From CBDANO01 sp965197665 (GTDB lineage Bacteria; Chloroflexota; Dehalococcoidia; Lucifugimonadales; UBA3495), in assembly GCA_965197665.1 (NCBI GenBank), contig CBDANO010000005.1, forward strand, positions 434,001-498,000: DNA of 64,000 nt, given 5' to 3'. Position 1 is the stretch's first letter. The number at the start of each line of letters is the position of its first letter. Below, piece by piece: positions 54,464 through 63,555 of the stretch. The position numbers and the translations under genes were made by a program. The notes under the pieces are model-generated. The model searched no databases. It saw only the letters and a list, made by a program, of their open reading frames with translations, and was not told where the DNA came from.

Positions 54464-55048
54464 ATGGCCGTTGAACGAATCGACGCGCTAAGCCTTATTT
54501 CCCAACACTTCCCCGACGACCCGGTGGTATTTACCTGCGGCGCCACGAGCCGCGAAATGGCTGCGCTGGAACGCCGGGACAACCATTATCTAGTGGTAGA
54601 GGCCATGGGCCTGGTCAGCTCCATCGTTCTGGGGTTGAGCTTGGGACTGGAGAGCAATCCCCGCCGCCGGGTTATGGGCGTCGAAGGCGACGGAGCCATG
54701 CTGACCAACCTCAACGCTCTCACCACCATCGGCTACCTTCAGCCCAAAAACCTTTTGCTGATCATACTGGACAACGAGCGGTATGCTTCCACCGGCGGCC
54801 AGCCGACATTTACTACCCGGTTGGACCTGGCGGCCATCGCCTCCGGTTGCGGCCTGAAGGTCTGGCGGGCCAACGACCTGGAAAGCCTGAAGCAAGCCAT
54901 GACTGAAGCCGCCGGCGCCAGCGGGCCCGGATTCATCCAGATGAAGATAGCGCCGGGAAACGCCCGAGTACCGCTGCTGCTGGAAGACCCGGTGACTTTG
55001 GGCGACCGGTTTGCCCGGTGGGTGGCCTCGGTTTCAGAGGCCGGTTGA
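54464..55048 (+). CDS. ThDP-dependent decarboxylase, beta (PP) subunit, sulfopyruvate decarboxylase-like
   Basis: 194 aa. VMGVEGDGAMLTNLNALTTIGYLQPKNLLLIILDNERYASTGG holds the GDG...NxxxN ThDP/Mg2+-binding motif of the PP domain. It pairs with the preceding PYR-domain protein, as in ComDE-type sulfopyruvate decarboxylases. The start is ATG at 54464, and the 12-base gap supports joint translation. A PHP protein follows downstream, but I see no operon signal joining them. Confidence 0.86.
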   Translation: MAVERIDALSLISQHFPDDPVVFTCGATSREMAALERRDNHYLVVEAMGLVSSIVLGLSLGLESNPRRRVMGVEGDGAMLTNLNALTTIGYLQPKNLLLIILDNERYASTGGQPTFTTRLDLAAIASGCGLKVWRANDLESLKQAMTEAAGASGPGFIQMKIAPGNARVPLLLEDPVTLGDRFARWVASVSEAG

Positions 55049-55274
55049 ACCCCCTTGGGAAAGACTTTCATCGCGGCGCCGGGATACCCACCGCCTCTCC
55101 CCGACTTCCCTCGGGAACGAATACTCCGAGCATAGCCGCCCCGGTTGATGAATCAGTCCCCAGAGATTATGATTGAGAGCATCGGCTCGTCTTTCTGGGC
55201 CATTATTTTTTGAGATTTTCCAATCCGCCGGGCAGCACAACATTGCTGCCAAGTCCGGAGGCCCTTGCCAACAG

Positions 55275-55937
55275 ATGTACCTGGACTTGCATAGCCACTC
55301 GGTTTCTTCAGACGACTCCCGGGCAACCGTGGAACAATACTTGAAGTGGGTCCACGTGCTCCGCAAGCGGGGCCATCTGGTGGACGGCCTCGTTCTCACT
55401 GAGCACCGCAAGTTCGACTTCGACGTGGACTACTCGCCCCTGGCCAACCGGTACGGCGTCTTGGTCCTCAAAGGTTCAGAGTTGGACACGCGCTATGGTC
55501 ATTTTCTGGTCTATGGAGTGACCAAGCCTCTGACCCAGGACATCGATTTCTCGGACGTAACTGTGGACGCCCGGGAGCTGTTGCGGGCCGCCAAGCACCA
55601 TGACGCGGTAGCAATTCCTGCCCACCCGGGTAGATTCGGCATTGGCCTCGCCAACTACATCGAGCAGGGAGAGGTCTTCGAAGACCTTCGCATCGTGGAG
55701 CTCCTAAACGGGGGAAGCCGCCAAGGGGAGAACGAGAGGGCGTCCCAACTCTGCGGCGAGTACGGCTATCTGGGCACCGGCGGCAGCGACGCTCACTTGG
55801 CCAGCCACGTCGGCCTCTGCCTTACCAGGTTTGAAGCCAACATCAGCACCGAGGGCGGGTTGGTTGACGCCCTTCTTTCCGGCCGGTTTGAGCCGGTATG
55901 GCTGGAATCCGCCGGCAACGGGGCCTCGAAAGGGTAA
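55275..55937 (+). CDS. PHP-domain protein (2)
   Basis: About 220 aa. MYLDLHSHSVSSDDSRAT starts the PHP fold; LTEHRKFDFD, AIPAHPGRFG and LGTGGSDAHLASHVGLC supply the other metal ligands. It probably hydrolyses a phosphoester; the substrate is unknown. ATG 55275 is used because the domain begins at the next residue; upstream reading adds only unconserved sequence. The same fold occurs at 8851 but in a different gene context. Confidence 0.85.
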   Translation: MYLDLHSHSVSSDDSRATVEQYLKWVHVLRKRGHLVDGLVLTEHRKFDFDVDYSPLANRYGVLVLKGSELDTRYGHFLVYGVTKPLTQDIDFSDVTVDARELLRAAKHHDAVAIPAHPGRFGIGLANYIEQGEVFEDLRIVELLNGGSRQGENERASQLCGEYGYLGTGGSDAHLASHVGLCLTRFEANISTEGGLVDALLSGRFEPVWLESAGNGASKG

Positions 55938-56021
55938 GGACCGCCCGGCCATTGGCACGCTGGCGGCAGCCCTGCCGGTCTCGCGCCCTAAAATTCGCGT
56001 TGGGGAGATTTGACCTTGGTG

Positions 56022-56465
56022 ATGGAACTGGAATACAACCGATCCTTGCACGATAAAGAACACGTAGCCGGGCCCTTCGAGGTCACGGAGGAAATGATTC
56101 GAGACTTTGTAAGCAGCGTCGGCGAAAGCAATCCGGTGTTTGTCGACGAGGCCACGGCTTTGAAGGCGGGCTACCGGGGGTTGGTGGCGCCGCCCACCTT
56201 TTGCTCCGTGCTGGTGCACCGGGTGTCCTTTCCCGACATAAAATTGAAATTCGGCCGTACGCAAATGCACGCGGGGCAACGGGTCAAACCCAAGGCCCCC
56301 GTCATAGCCGGAGACTCTGTCACGGTCTCCGCCCGGTTGAAAGAGGTGTACCCAAAGACGGGACGCAGCGGCACAATGGTATTCACTGTTTGGGAGACGA
56401 CGTTTCGGAACCAAGACGGCGAGGTGGTGGCTGAAATACAAGAATCGATGGCCGCCAGGGAATAG
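56022..56465 (+). CDS. MaoC/FAS1-like hotdog dehydratase, N-terminal half-type
   Basis: About 147 aa. FEVTEEMIRDFVSSVGESNPVFVDEATA and APPTFCSVLVHRVSFP match the FAS1-type dehydratase/MaoC_dehydrat_N fold, and MHAGQRVKPKAPVIAGDSVTVSARL is the hotdog strand with the conserved residues of (R)-specific hydratases. It probably pairs with the following gene to make one double-hotdog enzyme of acyl-CoA hydration. Start is uncertain: TTG 56010, TTG 56016, GTG 56019 or ATG 56022. Confidence 0.82.
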   Translation: MELEYNRSLHDKEHVAGPFEVTEEMIRDFVSSVGESNPVFVDEATALKAGYRGLVAPPTFCSVLVHRVSFPDIKLKFGRTQMHAGQRVKPKAPVIAGDSVTVSARLKEVYPKTGRSGTMVFTVWETTFRNQDGEVVAEIQESMAARE

Positions 56466-56474
56466 GCGGGCACT

Positions 56475-56912
56475 ATGAACACCGGTATCCCCCGCTTCGA
56501 AGACGTGGAACTGGGCGACGAAATCGGCCCGATGCAGGTCGTAGCCACCGACGATGGCGTGGCAACTTTTTGCCGGGTCTGGAACAGCCCGGGACCTAAC
56601 CGTTTCACCAGCCAGGAATTGGCGGAAAAGGACGGGTTCCCCGGTCCAATCGTGCCGGGGATCATGGCTTTGGCCATGATGACCCGCCTTTTGACGGATT
56701 GGGCCGGGCCCGGGTCTCTAAAGGACGCCGACATGGTGTTCCGCCAGCCTGTGCCCCACAATCAGCCGTTGACCATATCGGCCACAGTCACCGACACTCG
56801 CATGGAGGACGGGGAAAACCTGGTGGAGTGCGACGTCATGATGACCGGCAGCCAAGGGGAACGATATATCGGCGGCAAAGCCACGGTGTCCTTGGCCGGC
56901 GCGGCGGCGTAG
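56475..56912 (+). CDS. MaoC-like hotdog protein, C-terminal half-type
   Basis: 145 aa. FEDVELGDEIGPMQVVATDDGVATFCRVWN opens a MaoC domain; KDGFPGPIVPGIMALAMMTRLLTDW holds the usual hydratase loop with Pro-Gly. It lies 9 bases after the preceding half-type gene, so the two likely act as a heteromer in 2-enoyl-CoA hydration, as for split FAS1/MaoC pairs. The start is ATG at 56475. Confidence 0.84.
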   Translation: MNTGIPRFEDVELGDEIGPMQVVATDDGVATFCRVWNSPGPNRFTSQELAEKDGFPGPIVPGIMALAMMTRLLTDWAGPGSLKDADMVFRQPVPHNQPLTISATVTDTRMEDGENLVECDVMMTGSQGERYIGGKATVSLAGAAA

Positions 56913-56978
56913 AGGCCCTTCCGAGCGCCTTAACGTCGTCCGGTCGGGTATCCGGACAAGCCCGGTTTAATCCTTAGG

Positions 56979-57004
56979 AGGGCCGGTTTGAAACCGGCCC
57001 CTAC
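56979..57004 (+). repeat. Intergenic palindrome related to the repeat family
   Basis: AGGGCCGGTTTGAAACCGGCCC is a perfect inverted repeat (center GTTTGAAAC), with CTACGTTTT after it. It resembles the second palindrome of copies A and B (GGCGGGTTT-GAAACCCGCC) and may terminate the MaoC transcript. Confidence 0.65.
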
Positions 57005-57135
57005 GTTTTGGCGCCTACATTTTGGTGTGGTTCCCTGGAAATATGCCGGTTTCATCCGTGAGGCGCGCGGGCTTCCGGGCCGGTGGATAGCGTGATGAAC
57101 AAGCAGGAGCGAAACTAGTAAGGGGAGGCGTCCGC

Positions 57136-57984
57136 ATGTACGACTTAGCCGGTAAAGTGGCAGTGGTAACCGGAGCCGGGGGGCGCCGCGGTATCGGCCG
57201 GGCCATCGCCCTGCGCTTGGCCCAGGAAGGCGCCGATCTGGTAGTGACGGACGTCCCCCAGAGCGCGGATGCCATTCGCTCCGAAGACCGCCAGGCGGGG
57301 TGGGAAGGCTTGCCCAGCGTCGTTAGCGAGATTGAAGCGTTGGGCCGCAGCGCCATAGCCTTGTTCTCCGACGTTTCGGACTCGGCCCAGGTTGGAAGCA
57401 TGGTAGCGCAGACCCTGGCCAGGTTCGGCAAGATCGATATCTTGGTCAACAACGCCGGTTCTCGACCGGGCCGGGACCGAGTGCCCGTGGTGGACCTTGA
57501 GGAAGACGCTTTCGATGAAGTCCTGAGGGTTAACGTCCGGGGGACTTACTTGTGCTCCCAAGCCGTGGCCCGCCACATGATTCAGCGAGGCGGAGGAGGA
57601 AAAATAGTCATAATTTCCTCCAGCGCCGGCAAGAGGGGCCGGGCCCGGTTCGCCGCCTACTGCGCGTCCAAGTTTGCGCTTATCGGATTCACTCAGGCCC
57701 TGGCTCAAGAGTTGGGTCCTCACCGCATTAACGTCAACGCCGTCTGCCCCGGGTTGGTGGATACCGAGCGAACGGACTTCATCGCCGCGGCCTTGGTACC
57801 GGAAGGGGAATCGCCGGAGGAATACCGGGCCATGATGATTAGAGACCGGGAGGAAACTATCCCTTTGCGGCGGGTAGCGATGGGCGGCGATATCGCCAGG
57901 ACGGCTGCATTCTTGTGCTCCGGAGAATCGGACTACCTCACCGGTCTGTCCATAAGCGTATCCGGCGGGGCCGAGATGAACTGA
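57136..57984 (+). CDS. Short-chain dehydrogenase/reductase (3)
   Basis: 282 aa. VAVVTGAGGRRGIGRAIALRLAQEGADLVVTDVP (an extended glycine loop), DILVNNAGSRPG, VIISSSAGKRG and YCASKFALIG are the SDR motifs, and the C-terminus (SDYLTGLSISVSGGAEMN) is normal. It is NAD(P)-dependent with an unknown substrate. The start is ATG at 57136 with AAGGGGAGG upstream. It follows the MaoC pair, which fits an acyl-CoA pathway (hydratase then dehydrogenase), as an inference. Confidence 0.92.
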   Translation: MYDLAGKVAVVTGAGGRRGIGRAIALRLAQEGADLVVTDVPQSADAIRSEDRQAGWEGLPSVVSEIEALGRSAIALFSDVSDSAQVGSMVAQTLARFGKIDILVNNAGSRPGRDRVPVVDLEEDAFDEVLRVNVRGTYLCSQAVARHMIQRGGGGKIVIISSSAGKRGRARFAAYCASKFALIGFTQALAQELGPHRINVNAVCPGLVDTERTDFIAAALVPEGESPEEYRAMMIRDREETIPLRRVAMGGDIARTAAFLCSGESDYLTGLSISVSGGAEMN

Positions 57985-58046
57985 TGACGGGCACTTCCTG
58001 GGACGCTCTCCGAATGGTACATTAAATCTCAGGAGGCGCCACCCAA

Positions 58047-59045
58047 ATGTTCCGTCACGGGCATTCCGGAGGGCACGGGTCCACCGGAAAAGAAAACCGG
58101 GAACCCGCGGGCAGCGGCGGGCCGCATGGCCACTCCCACGGCGCCATAGACCGGGTGGTCCTGACCAGCGGCCGGGGAATCCGAGCCACCAAAATATCCT
58201 TGGCGGTTCTGATGGCTACCGGCGCTTTGCAGGTGGTCGTCCTGGTCTTCACCGGCAGTGTTGCGCTACTCGCCGACACCATTCACAACTTCAGCGACGC
58301 GGCAACCGCTCTACCGTTGTGGGCCGCCTTCACCTTAGCGCGGCGGCAACCAACCCGCCGGTTTACTTACGGGTACGGCCGCGCCGAGGACTTGGCGGGT
58401 CTTCTGATTGTGGCGGTCGTCTTGGCCACCGGAGTGATCGCCGGCTACGAATCCATCAAACGTTTGGATGACCCCCCGGAAATAGACTACCTATGGGCTG
58501 TGGTTGTCGCATCGGCGGTCGGATTCGCGGGCAACGAAGGGGTGGCCCTGTTCCGAATCAAGGTGGGCAAGGAAATCAACAGCGCCGCCCTGGTAGCCGA
58601 CGGCCTTCATGCCAGGGCGGACGGGCTGACCAGTCTGGCGGTGCTGGCCGGCGCCGTGGGGGTCTGGCTGGGCGCTCCCTTGGCCGATCCCATTGTCGGC
58701 CTAGTAATTACGGCGGCTATTTTTCGCATTGCGTGGGTATCGGGCAAATCAGTCGTCTCCCGGCTTCTGGACGGTGTGGAACCCGAGGTCAGCGACGAGG
58801 TGCGGGAGGTCTTGGACTCCACCGAAGGGGTGGAGGAGGTTACTGAGATCAGAGTGAGATGGTTGGGCCACACTCTCCTAGCCGAGGTAAACGTGGCGGT
58901 CCGCCCGGAATTGTCGGTCGAAAAGGGACACGAAATAGCTCAAGCAGCCCACCGCCGGCTCTTGGACCGGTTGAAATACCTTTCCAATGCCACGGTGCAC
59001 GTCGACCCCGTTGGGTCGTCGGGGGAGGAATACCATCGTCTATAA
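58047..59045 (+). CDS. Cation diffusion facilitator (CDF) metal transporter
   Basis: 332 aa. A His-rich N-terminus (FRHGHSGGHG to GGPHGHSHG) precedes six transmembrane helices; LLADTIHNFSDAATALPLW holds the metal-binding HxxxD of helix II, and VADGLHARADGLTSLAVLAG the helix V DxxxH. A C-terminal cytoplasmic domain (VEEVTEIRVRWLGHTLLAEVNVAV) follows. It exports a divalent cation such as Zn2+, with the ion unspecified. The start is ATG at 58047 with CAGGAGG upstream. Confidence 0.93.
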   Translation: MFRHGHSGGHGSTGKENREPAGSGGPHGHSHGAIDRVVLTSGRGIRATKISLAVLMATGALQVVVLVFTGSVALLADTIHNFSDAATALPLWAAFTLARRQPTRRFTYGYGRAEDLAGLLIVAVVLATGVIAGYESIKRLDDPPEIDYLWAVVVASAVGFAGNEGVALFRIKVGKEINSAALVADGLHARADGLTSLAVLAGAVGVWLGAPLADPIVGLVITAAIFRIAWVSGKSVVSRLLDGVEPEVSDEVREVLDSTEGVEEVTEIRVRWLGHTLLAEVNVAVRPELSVEKGHEIAQAAHRRLLDRLKYLSNATVHVDPVGSSGEEYHRL

Positions 59046-59091
59046 TCATACGCGCCTGATTTATGCCTGAGTATGCGGCTGGAGGGTTACT

Positions 59092-59382
59092 ATGTCACTT
59101 GACCGCGCCGAAGTGGAGCACATCGGTATTCTGGCCCGGATCGGGCTGACCAAAGAGGAGGTGGAGGTTTTCCGGGAACAGCTTTCGGATATCCTGGAGC
59201 AGTTTGAAATCCTCGGCGAATTGGACACCACCGGAGTTTCCCCCGCCGGCCACTGGACCCAAGGGGAAGCGGCTATGCGAGACGACTCAACAGCAAGCTC
59301 TCTGGACCCTGAGGAGGCCCTGAGCAATGCGCCGCGGCGGGAAGGGGACTTCTTCCGGGTCAAAGCAGTCCTGGAAGAGTAG
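59092..59382 (+). CDS. gatC: Aspartyl/glutamyl-tRNA amidotransferase subunit C
   Basis: 96 aa. LDRAEVEHIGILARIGLTKEEVEVFREQLSDILEQFEIL is the GatC helical clamp, and LDPEEALSNAPRREGDFFRVKAVLEE the C-terminal wrap; both fit. It stabilises GatA in the transamidase that makes Asn-tRNA or Gln-tRNA from misacylated tRNA. The start is ATG at 59092. The gatA start follows 5 bases after its stop. gatB is not in the window. Confidence 0.93.
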   Translation: MSLDRAEVEHIGILARIGLTKEEVEVFREQLSDILEQFEILGELDTTGVSPAGHWTQGEAAMRDDSTASSLDPEEALSNAPRREGDFFRVKAVLEE

Positions 59383-59387
59383 CGTCG

Positions 59388-60878
59388 ATGCCCCCCTGGG
59401 AGTACCTGACCATCGGCGAAGCGCACCGCCGCTTGACTCGAAGAGAGGTCAGTTCGGTTGAGTTGACCCTCGGCTGTTTGGAACGAATAGACCAAGTGGA
59501 AGAACGGATCAAGGCCTTCGTTACCGTGGTCCCGGAGGTCGCGCTCCAACAAGCGGAGGAGGCCGACCGGCGAATCGCGTCCGGGGAAGCCGGCCCTTTG
59601 ACCGGGATTCCGATGCAAGTCAAGGACGTCATGTGCACCAAGGGCATCCGGACCACATGCTCTTCCCGGATGCTTCAAGAATTCGTTCCGGTGTACACCG
59701 CCACCGCCCCTCTCAAGGCGCTGGACCAGGGCGCGGTCCTGCTGGGCAAAGGCAACATGGACGAGTTCGCCATGGGTTCATCCACGGAGAACTCCGCTTT
59801 CTTCCCGACCCACAACCCCTGGGATCTGGACCGGGCCCCTGGAGGCAGCAGCGGCGGCGCGGCGGCCTCGGTAGCCTCCGGCGAGGCCCTGTTCTCTCTG
59901 GGATCGGATACCGGCGGCAGCATCCGCCAACCGGCGTCCTTTTGCGGCGTGGTGGGGCTGAAGCCCACCTACGGCTTGGTCAGCAGGTACGGCTTGGTGG
60001 CCTTCGCTTCATCCTTGGACCAGATCGGGCCGATAACCCGGGACGTTGTCGACTGCGCCCAAGTCTTGAAGGCCATCGTCGGACACGACCCCAAGGACTC
60101 GACGTCTTTGGCGGTGGAAAACGTAGACTACCCGTCGGTCCTGGTCGGAGAGGACTCTTCCAAGCCCCTTGCCGGCGGCGGGCGGACCGGGCCGCTGCGC
60201 CTGGGAGTGCCCCAGGAGTATTTCGTCGATGGGATGGAAGAAGGCACCAGGACGGCGGTGGAGAAGGCCATCGAGATCCTCGAAGGCTTGGGGGCCCGGC
60301 CGGAACCGGTCTCCTTGCCCACTACCCGCTACGCGCTGGCCTGCTACTACGTCATTGCCCCTTCCGAATGCTCGGCCAATCTGGCCCGCTACGACGGAGT
60401 GAAGTACGGCTACTCATACCAAGACGCCGCCGGCATGTGGCAAGATATGGAAAAGACCCGCCAGCACGGTTTCGGGCCGGAAGTAAAGCGGCGGATCATG
60501 CTGGGGACCTACGCCCTGTCCGCCGGGTACTACGAGGCCTACTACCTGAAGGCCCAGCAGGCCCGCACCCTGATACGACAGGACTTCCAGCGCGTCTTTC
60601 AACAAGTGGACGCGCTGGCCGCCCCGGTTTCCCCCACCGTGGCCTTCCCTTTGGGCGAGAAGACCGCCGACCCGGTGCGGATGTACCTGAGCGATGTTTG
60701 CACTCTGCCCCCCAACATCGCCGGGCTGCCGTCCATGTCGGTACCCTGCGGCTTCGACCAAGGGTTGCCGGTGGGGTTGCAACTCATCGGCCCCCGCCTA
60801 TCGGAACCGGAGCTGCTGCGAATCGGCCACGCCTATCAGCAAACAACCAAATGGCACCAGTCCCGGCCGGAGCTTTAG
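59388..60878 (+). CDS. gatA: Aspartyl/glutamyl-tRNA amidotransferase subunit A
   Basis: 496 aa. GIPMQVKDVMCTKG holds the catalytic Lys, GGSSGGAAASVASGEA and DTGGSIRQPASFCGVVGLKPTYGLVSRYGL the two serines, and GPITRDVVDCAQVL the following family block. The amidase hydrolyses glutamine and passes ammonia to GatB. The start is ATG at 59388. asnS follows at 63542, which, if AsnRS is functional, suggests that this GatCAB mainly makes Gln-tRNA. Confidence 0.95.
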   Translation: MPPWEYLTIGEAHRRLTRREVSSVELTLGCLERIDQVEERIKAFVTVVPEVALQQAEEADRRIASGEAGPLTGIPMQVKDVMCTKGIRTTCSSRMLQEFVPVYTATAPLKALDQGAVLLGKGNMDEFAMGSSTENSAFFPTHNPWDLDRAPGGSSGGAAASVASGEALFSLGSDTGGSIRQPASFCGVVGLKPTYGLVSRYGLVAFASSLDQIGPITRDVVDCAQVLKAIVGHDPKDSTSLAVENVDYPSVLVGEDSSKPLAGGGRTGPLRLGVPQEYFVDGMEEGTRTAVEKAIEILEGLGARPEPVSLPTTRYALACYYVIAPSECSANLARYDGVKYGYSYQDAAGMWQDMEKTRQHGFGPEVKRRIMLGTYALSAGYYEAYYLKAQQARTLIRQDFQRVFQQVDALAAPVSPTVAFPLGEKTADPVRMYLSDVCTLPPNIAGLPSMSVPCGFDQGLPVGLQLIGPRLSEPELLRIGHAYQQTTKWHQSRPEL

Positions 60879-61035
60879 CTACGCCGCAGGCGGGGTAGAT
60901 AGTTCCCAATCTTGCTTGGTTGAGCTTACAGTCTTTCAAGAATCCGGCCTGGTCCCTTGTAAGGGCAGCTACGACCATCGGGCGCATTATGACTTAGGAG
61001 GTGAGGCCCATTTTAGATGGAGCGGTATTATAGGA

Positions 61036-62385
61036 ATGCTTTTACTGATGACCTTTCTGGTGGTTGCCTGTGTACGTGAAAATTCAATGACCGTGAAACA
61101 ATCCGATTATGGGGACGCCTGGCCATTGACGATTCCGGAGGCAACCTTGGTCTGTGAGAAGGGTGCGGTATTCCTTAAAGCGGATGGCAAGCATTATGGC
61201 ATCACTGGGTTTGGACAGACATGGGTTAAACTGGAGTACCCTAGCACAGCCCGTAGCTTAGATGCTATTTGGCGGGATGACCCGGCTTCCAATTTCAATG
61301 GCCTCAAGATCAGCATAGGTCCGTTGATAGACTATGGGCTGGAGCTTTGCGAGGGGTACACCCCTATGTCTCCTCCACCCGACACACCAACAGCCGCACC
61401 CGCTCCAACAGTGACCCCTGAACCTGCCACTACTACTCAGACGCCTACCGGGACATCGGTACCGACGGCTCAGATACCAATAGCAACTCCATCCACGACG
61501 TCGGACTGCGCAGAACCGGAAACGCTGGAGATAACCGCTCTCTTGAAGGAACTGCAATCTTGCAAACCTGACCTGTCCTCTTCGACCAAAGACGTGATAA
61601 GGCTTTACTTCGAACTGCTGGAGTTCAAGGACGATCCGGAGTTTCACCAAGTGGGATTTGGAGTTTGTTGCAGGTTCAATGTATGGAAACAGGAGGTCGA
61701 TGCACTGACGGATAGATCAGGGCTGGACACGGTGGGGGAAGTTGGTATCGTCCCCGGAGAACTCTACTCCCTTGGTTGGGAGTATTTTAAGAACAAGGGC
61801 CACTCCACGGGTCTGACCGATTATGTGGAAGCCAGCTTACAAGCTGCAGTTATGAAGACCATGGGCCTTTTGACACTTCAGCCGGCGCCCACGCCAACAC
61901 CGACACCTACGCCCCACGCCGACGGCAACGCCCACTCCGACACCCGCGCCCTCGACGCCGACGGCAACGCCCACTCCGACACCCGCGCCCGAGCCGACGC
62001 CGACGGCAACGCCCACTCCGACACCCGCGCCTGAGTCGACGCCGACGGCAACACCCACGCCAACCTACGCCTGAGCCCACGCCGACGGCCACACCCACCG
62101 CCGACGCGGCCCTTGGGATGCAAGTCATCGGCGAGTGGGAGAACGAATACGACGACGGCCTGCGGAGCCGCATCAAAATCATCAGAGAATCCAGTAATTG
62201 TCTGGCTGGAAGAGACATTCGATGATGGAAGTATGCTGACGGAGTCGCTGGTCGAGAGCGAGTCTGAGATTGGACGCCGCTTTGACATCGCAGGAGAATC
62301 GGGCGAGTATTTTGTTATTGACCTGATAGGCAATCTTCAAGTCTGGGGCCGTTATGGCCTAGTCTCCACTGCAAAGAAGCTCGAA
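61036..62385 (+). pseudogene. Pro/Thr-rich lipoprotein, broken by frameshifts, joined to the nuclease ORF
   Basis: A signal peptide with lipobox LVVAC (after MLLLMTF) is followed by a domain DAWPLTIPEATLVCEKGAVFLK, a long Pro/Thr linker and LEITALLKELQSC. The linker repeats (PTPTPTPTP, then TPTATPTPTPAP units) change frame after the CCCC at about 61912-61915, again near 62065 and again near 62197. The last fragment, LEETFDDGSMLTESLVES to YVIDLIGNLQVWGRYGLVSTAKKLE type, is in frame with the downstream nuclease without a stop. Start at 61036 is uncertain because a strong AGGAGGTGAGG lies 30-40 bases upstream. Assembly error in the repeat is possible. Confidence 0.6.
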
Positions 62386-63132
62386 ATGGACGACTATATC
62401 CTTAGCGACTCCGGAGTCAAGGTTTGGAAAACACCGGATGCCCATCCCCTACTTCGGCACACCGACACGACGCATCCGTCGTTCCTCGACAAGTTGGCCG
62501 AGACCTACTCAAGAGGGAAAGTCAGGGGCATGCCAAGAATCCTCAGCGAGAATTCCGAAGATGCGCGCACCTGGCATTATTTCAGTCCGCTACTCCGTGA
62601 CGGCGCGTATAGGAACCAAGTCCTGGAAAGGCTCATTCGCCAATCGTTCCCTGAGGCAGTCTCTTCTCAAGTTCTGGACGCAATTCCCTCCGCCGAGCTG
62701 ATTTTCTGGCCAAAGCTCTCCCCACCGCCGAGCCGGCCCCAAAAAGAAGGAGCTTCTGAACCGGATATCTTGATAAGACTTGGCAACCAAGAGTTAGTGC
62801 TTGTGGAAGCCAAGTATCGATCTGACGTTAGCGAACGAACAACACACGACGAAACACGAGACCAAGTGATTCGCCTTATCGACATCGGGTCGTGGTATGC
62901 AAGACAAGAAAACCTCCAAGATCAAGATACAGGCCACTACAATAGCTATGTGATCGTGTTGCAGTACGGCGATGCCCAGATTAACGCTGAGGAAGTCGTT
63001 GACCGGTACAGAGGTAAGCCGGATGCTATTGAGAGAGCCTTGTCCTATCGGTCGGACCTTACAGCCACGGATTATCAGCGACTAGGCCGCTCAGTGGCGT
63101 TTGTTCGATGGCCGGACCCGCTGAACCGGTAG
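62386..63132 (+). CDS. PD-(D/E)XK nuclease-like protein of unknown function
   Basis: About 248 aa. EPDILIRLGNQELVLVEAKYRSDVSE carries a D-(x)n-E-x-K core of the PD-(D/E)XK fold, with helical segments before and after. LLRHTDTTHPSFLDKLAETYSRGKVRGMP at the start and VAFVRWPDPLNR at the end are not recognised. It may be a DNA-acting nuclease or an anti-phage effector; no partner gene is evident. ATG 62386 is chosen where similarity to the preceding lipoprotein ends. Its upstream frame has no stop, so the ORF runs back into that lipoprotein. Confidence 0.6.
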   Translation: MDDYILSDSGVKVWKTPDAHPLLRHTDTTHPSFLDKLAETYSRGKVRGMPRILSENSEDARTWHYFSPLLRDGAYRNQVLERLIRQSFPEAVSSQVLDAIPSAELIFWPKLSPPPSRPQKEGASEPDILIRLGNQELVLVEAKYRSDVSERTTHDETRDQVIRLIDIGSWYARQENLQDQDTGHYNSYVIVLQYGDAQINAEEVVDRYRGKPDAIERALSYRSDLTATDYQRLGRSVAFVRWPDPLNR

Positions 63133-63471
63133 TAGACAGAGACTAGCGCCATCAATGTTCAGGAGCAGGCCGTCTCCGCGCGCTTTCGTAGCTCTGTCCA
63201 TGTCGGAAAAGGTACCCCCGCAGTCCGCCTGAGAAGGTCTGAACCCATAGGGCGGTCGGCAGACCTGTTCTTCGATTCGTCAAATATAGGAGGGCCGTAT
63301 CATCCGCAGCCTGTTGCACTTATGCAGACCCAGTTGCATCCAAGTCAACCGTCCATGAGAGCCGTGCTTTGCTGCGAACAGGCCGAGTTTGAGGCGCGGG
63401 ACCACCATATGGTCCTTCTGTGGTAGTGTGAGGTCTGCTCTCCCTGAGACATTTCTTCGGAGGGATAGGCG
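63133..63471. other. Intergenic region without recognised gene
   Basis: 339 bases. A minus-strand frame (63345-63539) has no similarity or ribosome-binding site. I saw no RNA gene or promoter. Confidence 0.45.
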
Positions 63472-63555
63472 ATGTCAAAAAGGAAAGTGCCGGAGACCCT
63501 CGACTTCGTTAAAGGACTACTGATCTCAGCAGAGGACACTGATGCGCCGCAGTAG
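63472..63555 (+). CDS. Short ORF, 27 aa, overlapping asnS start
   Basis: MSKRKVPETLDFVKGLLISAEDTDAPQ begins at 63472 with GGAGGGATAGGCG just upstream. The stop lies 14 bases inside asnS, in another frame. It could be a leader peptide or a remnant of a larger gene. No family similarity seen. Confidence 0.3.
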   Translation: MSKRKVPETLDFVKGLLISAEDTDAPQ

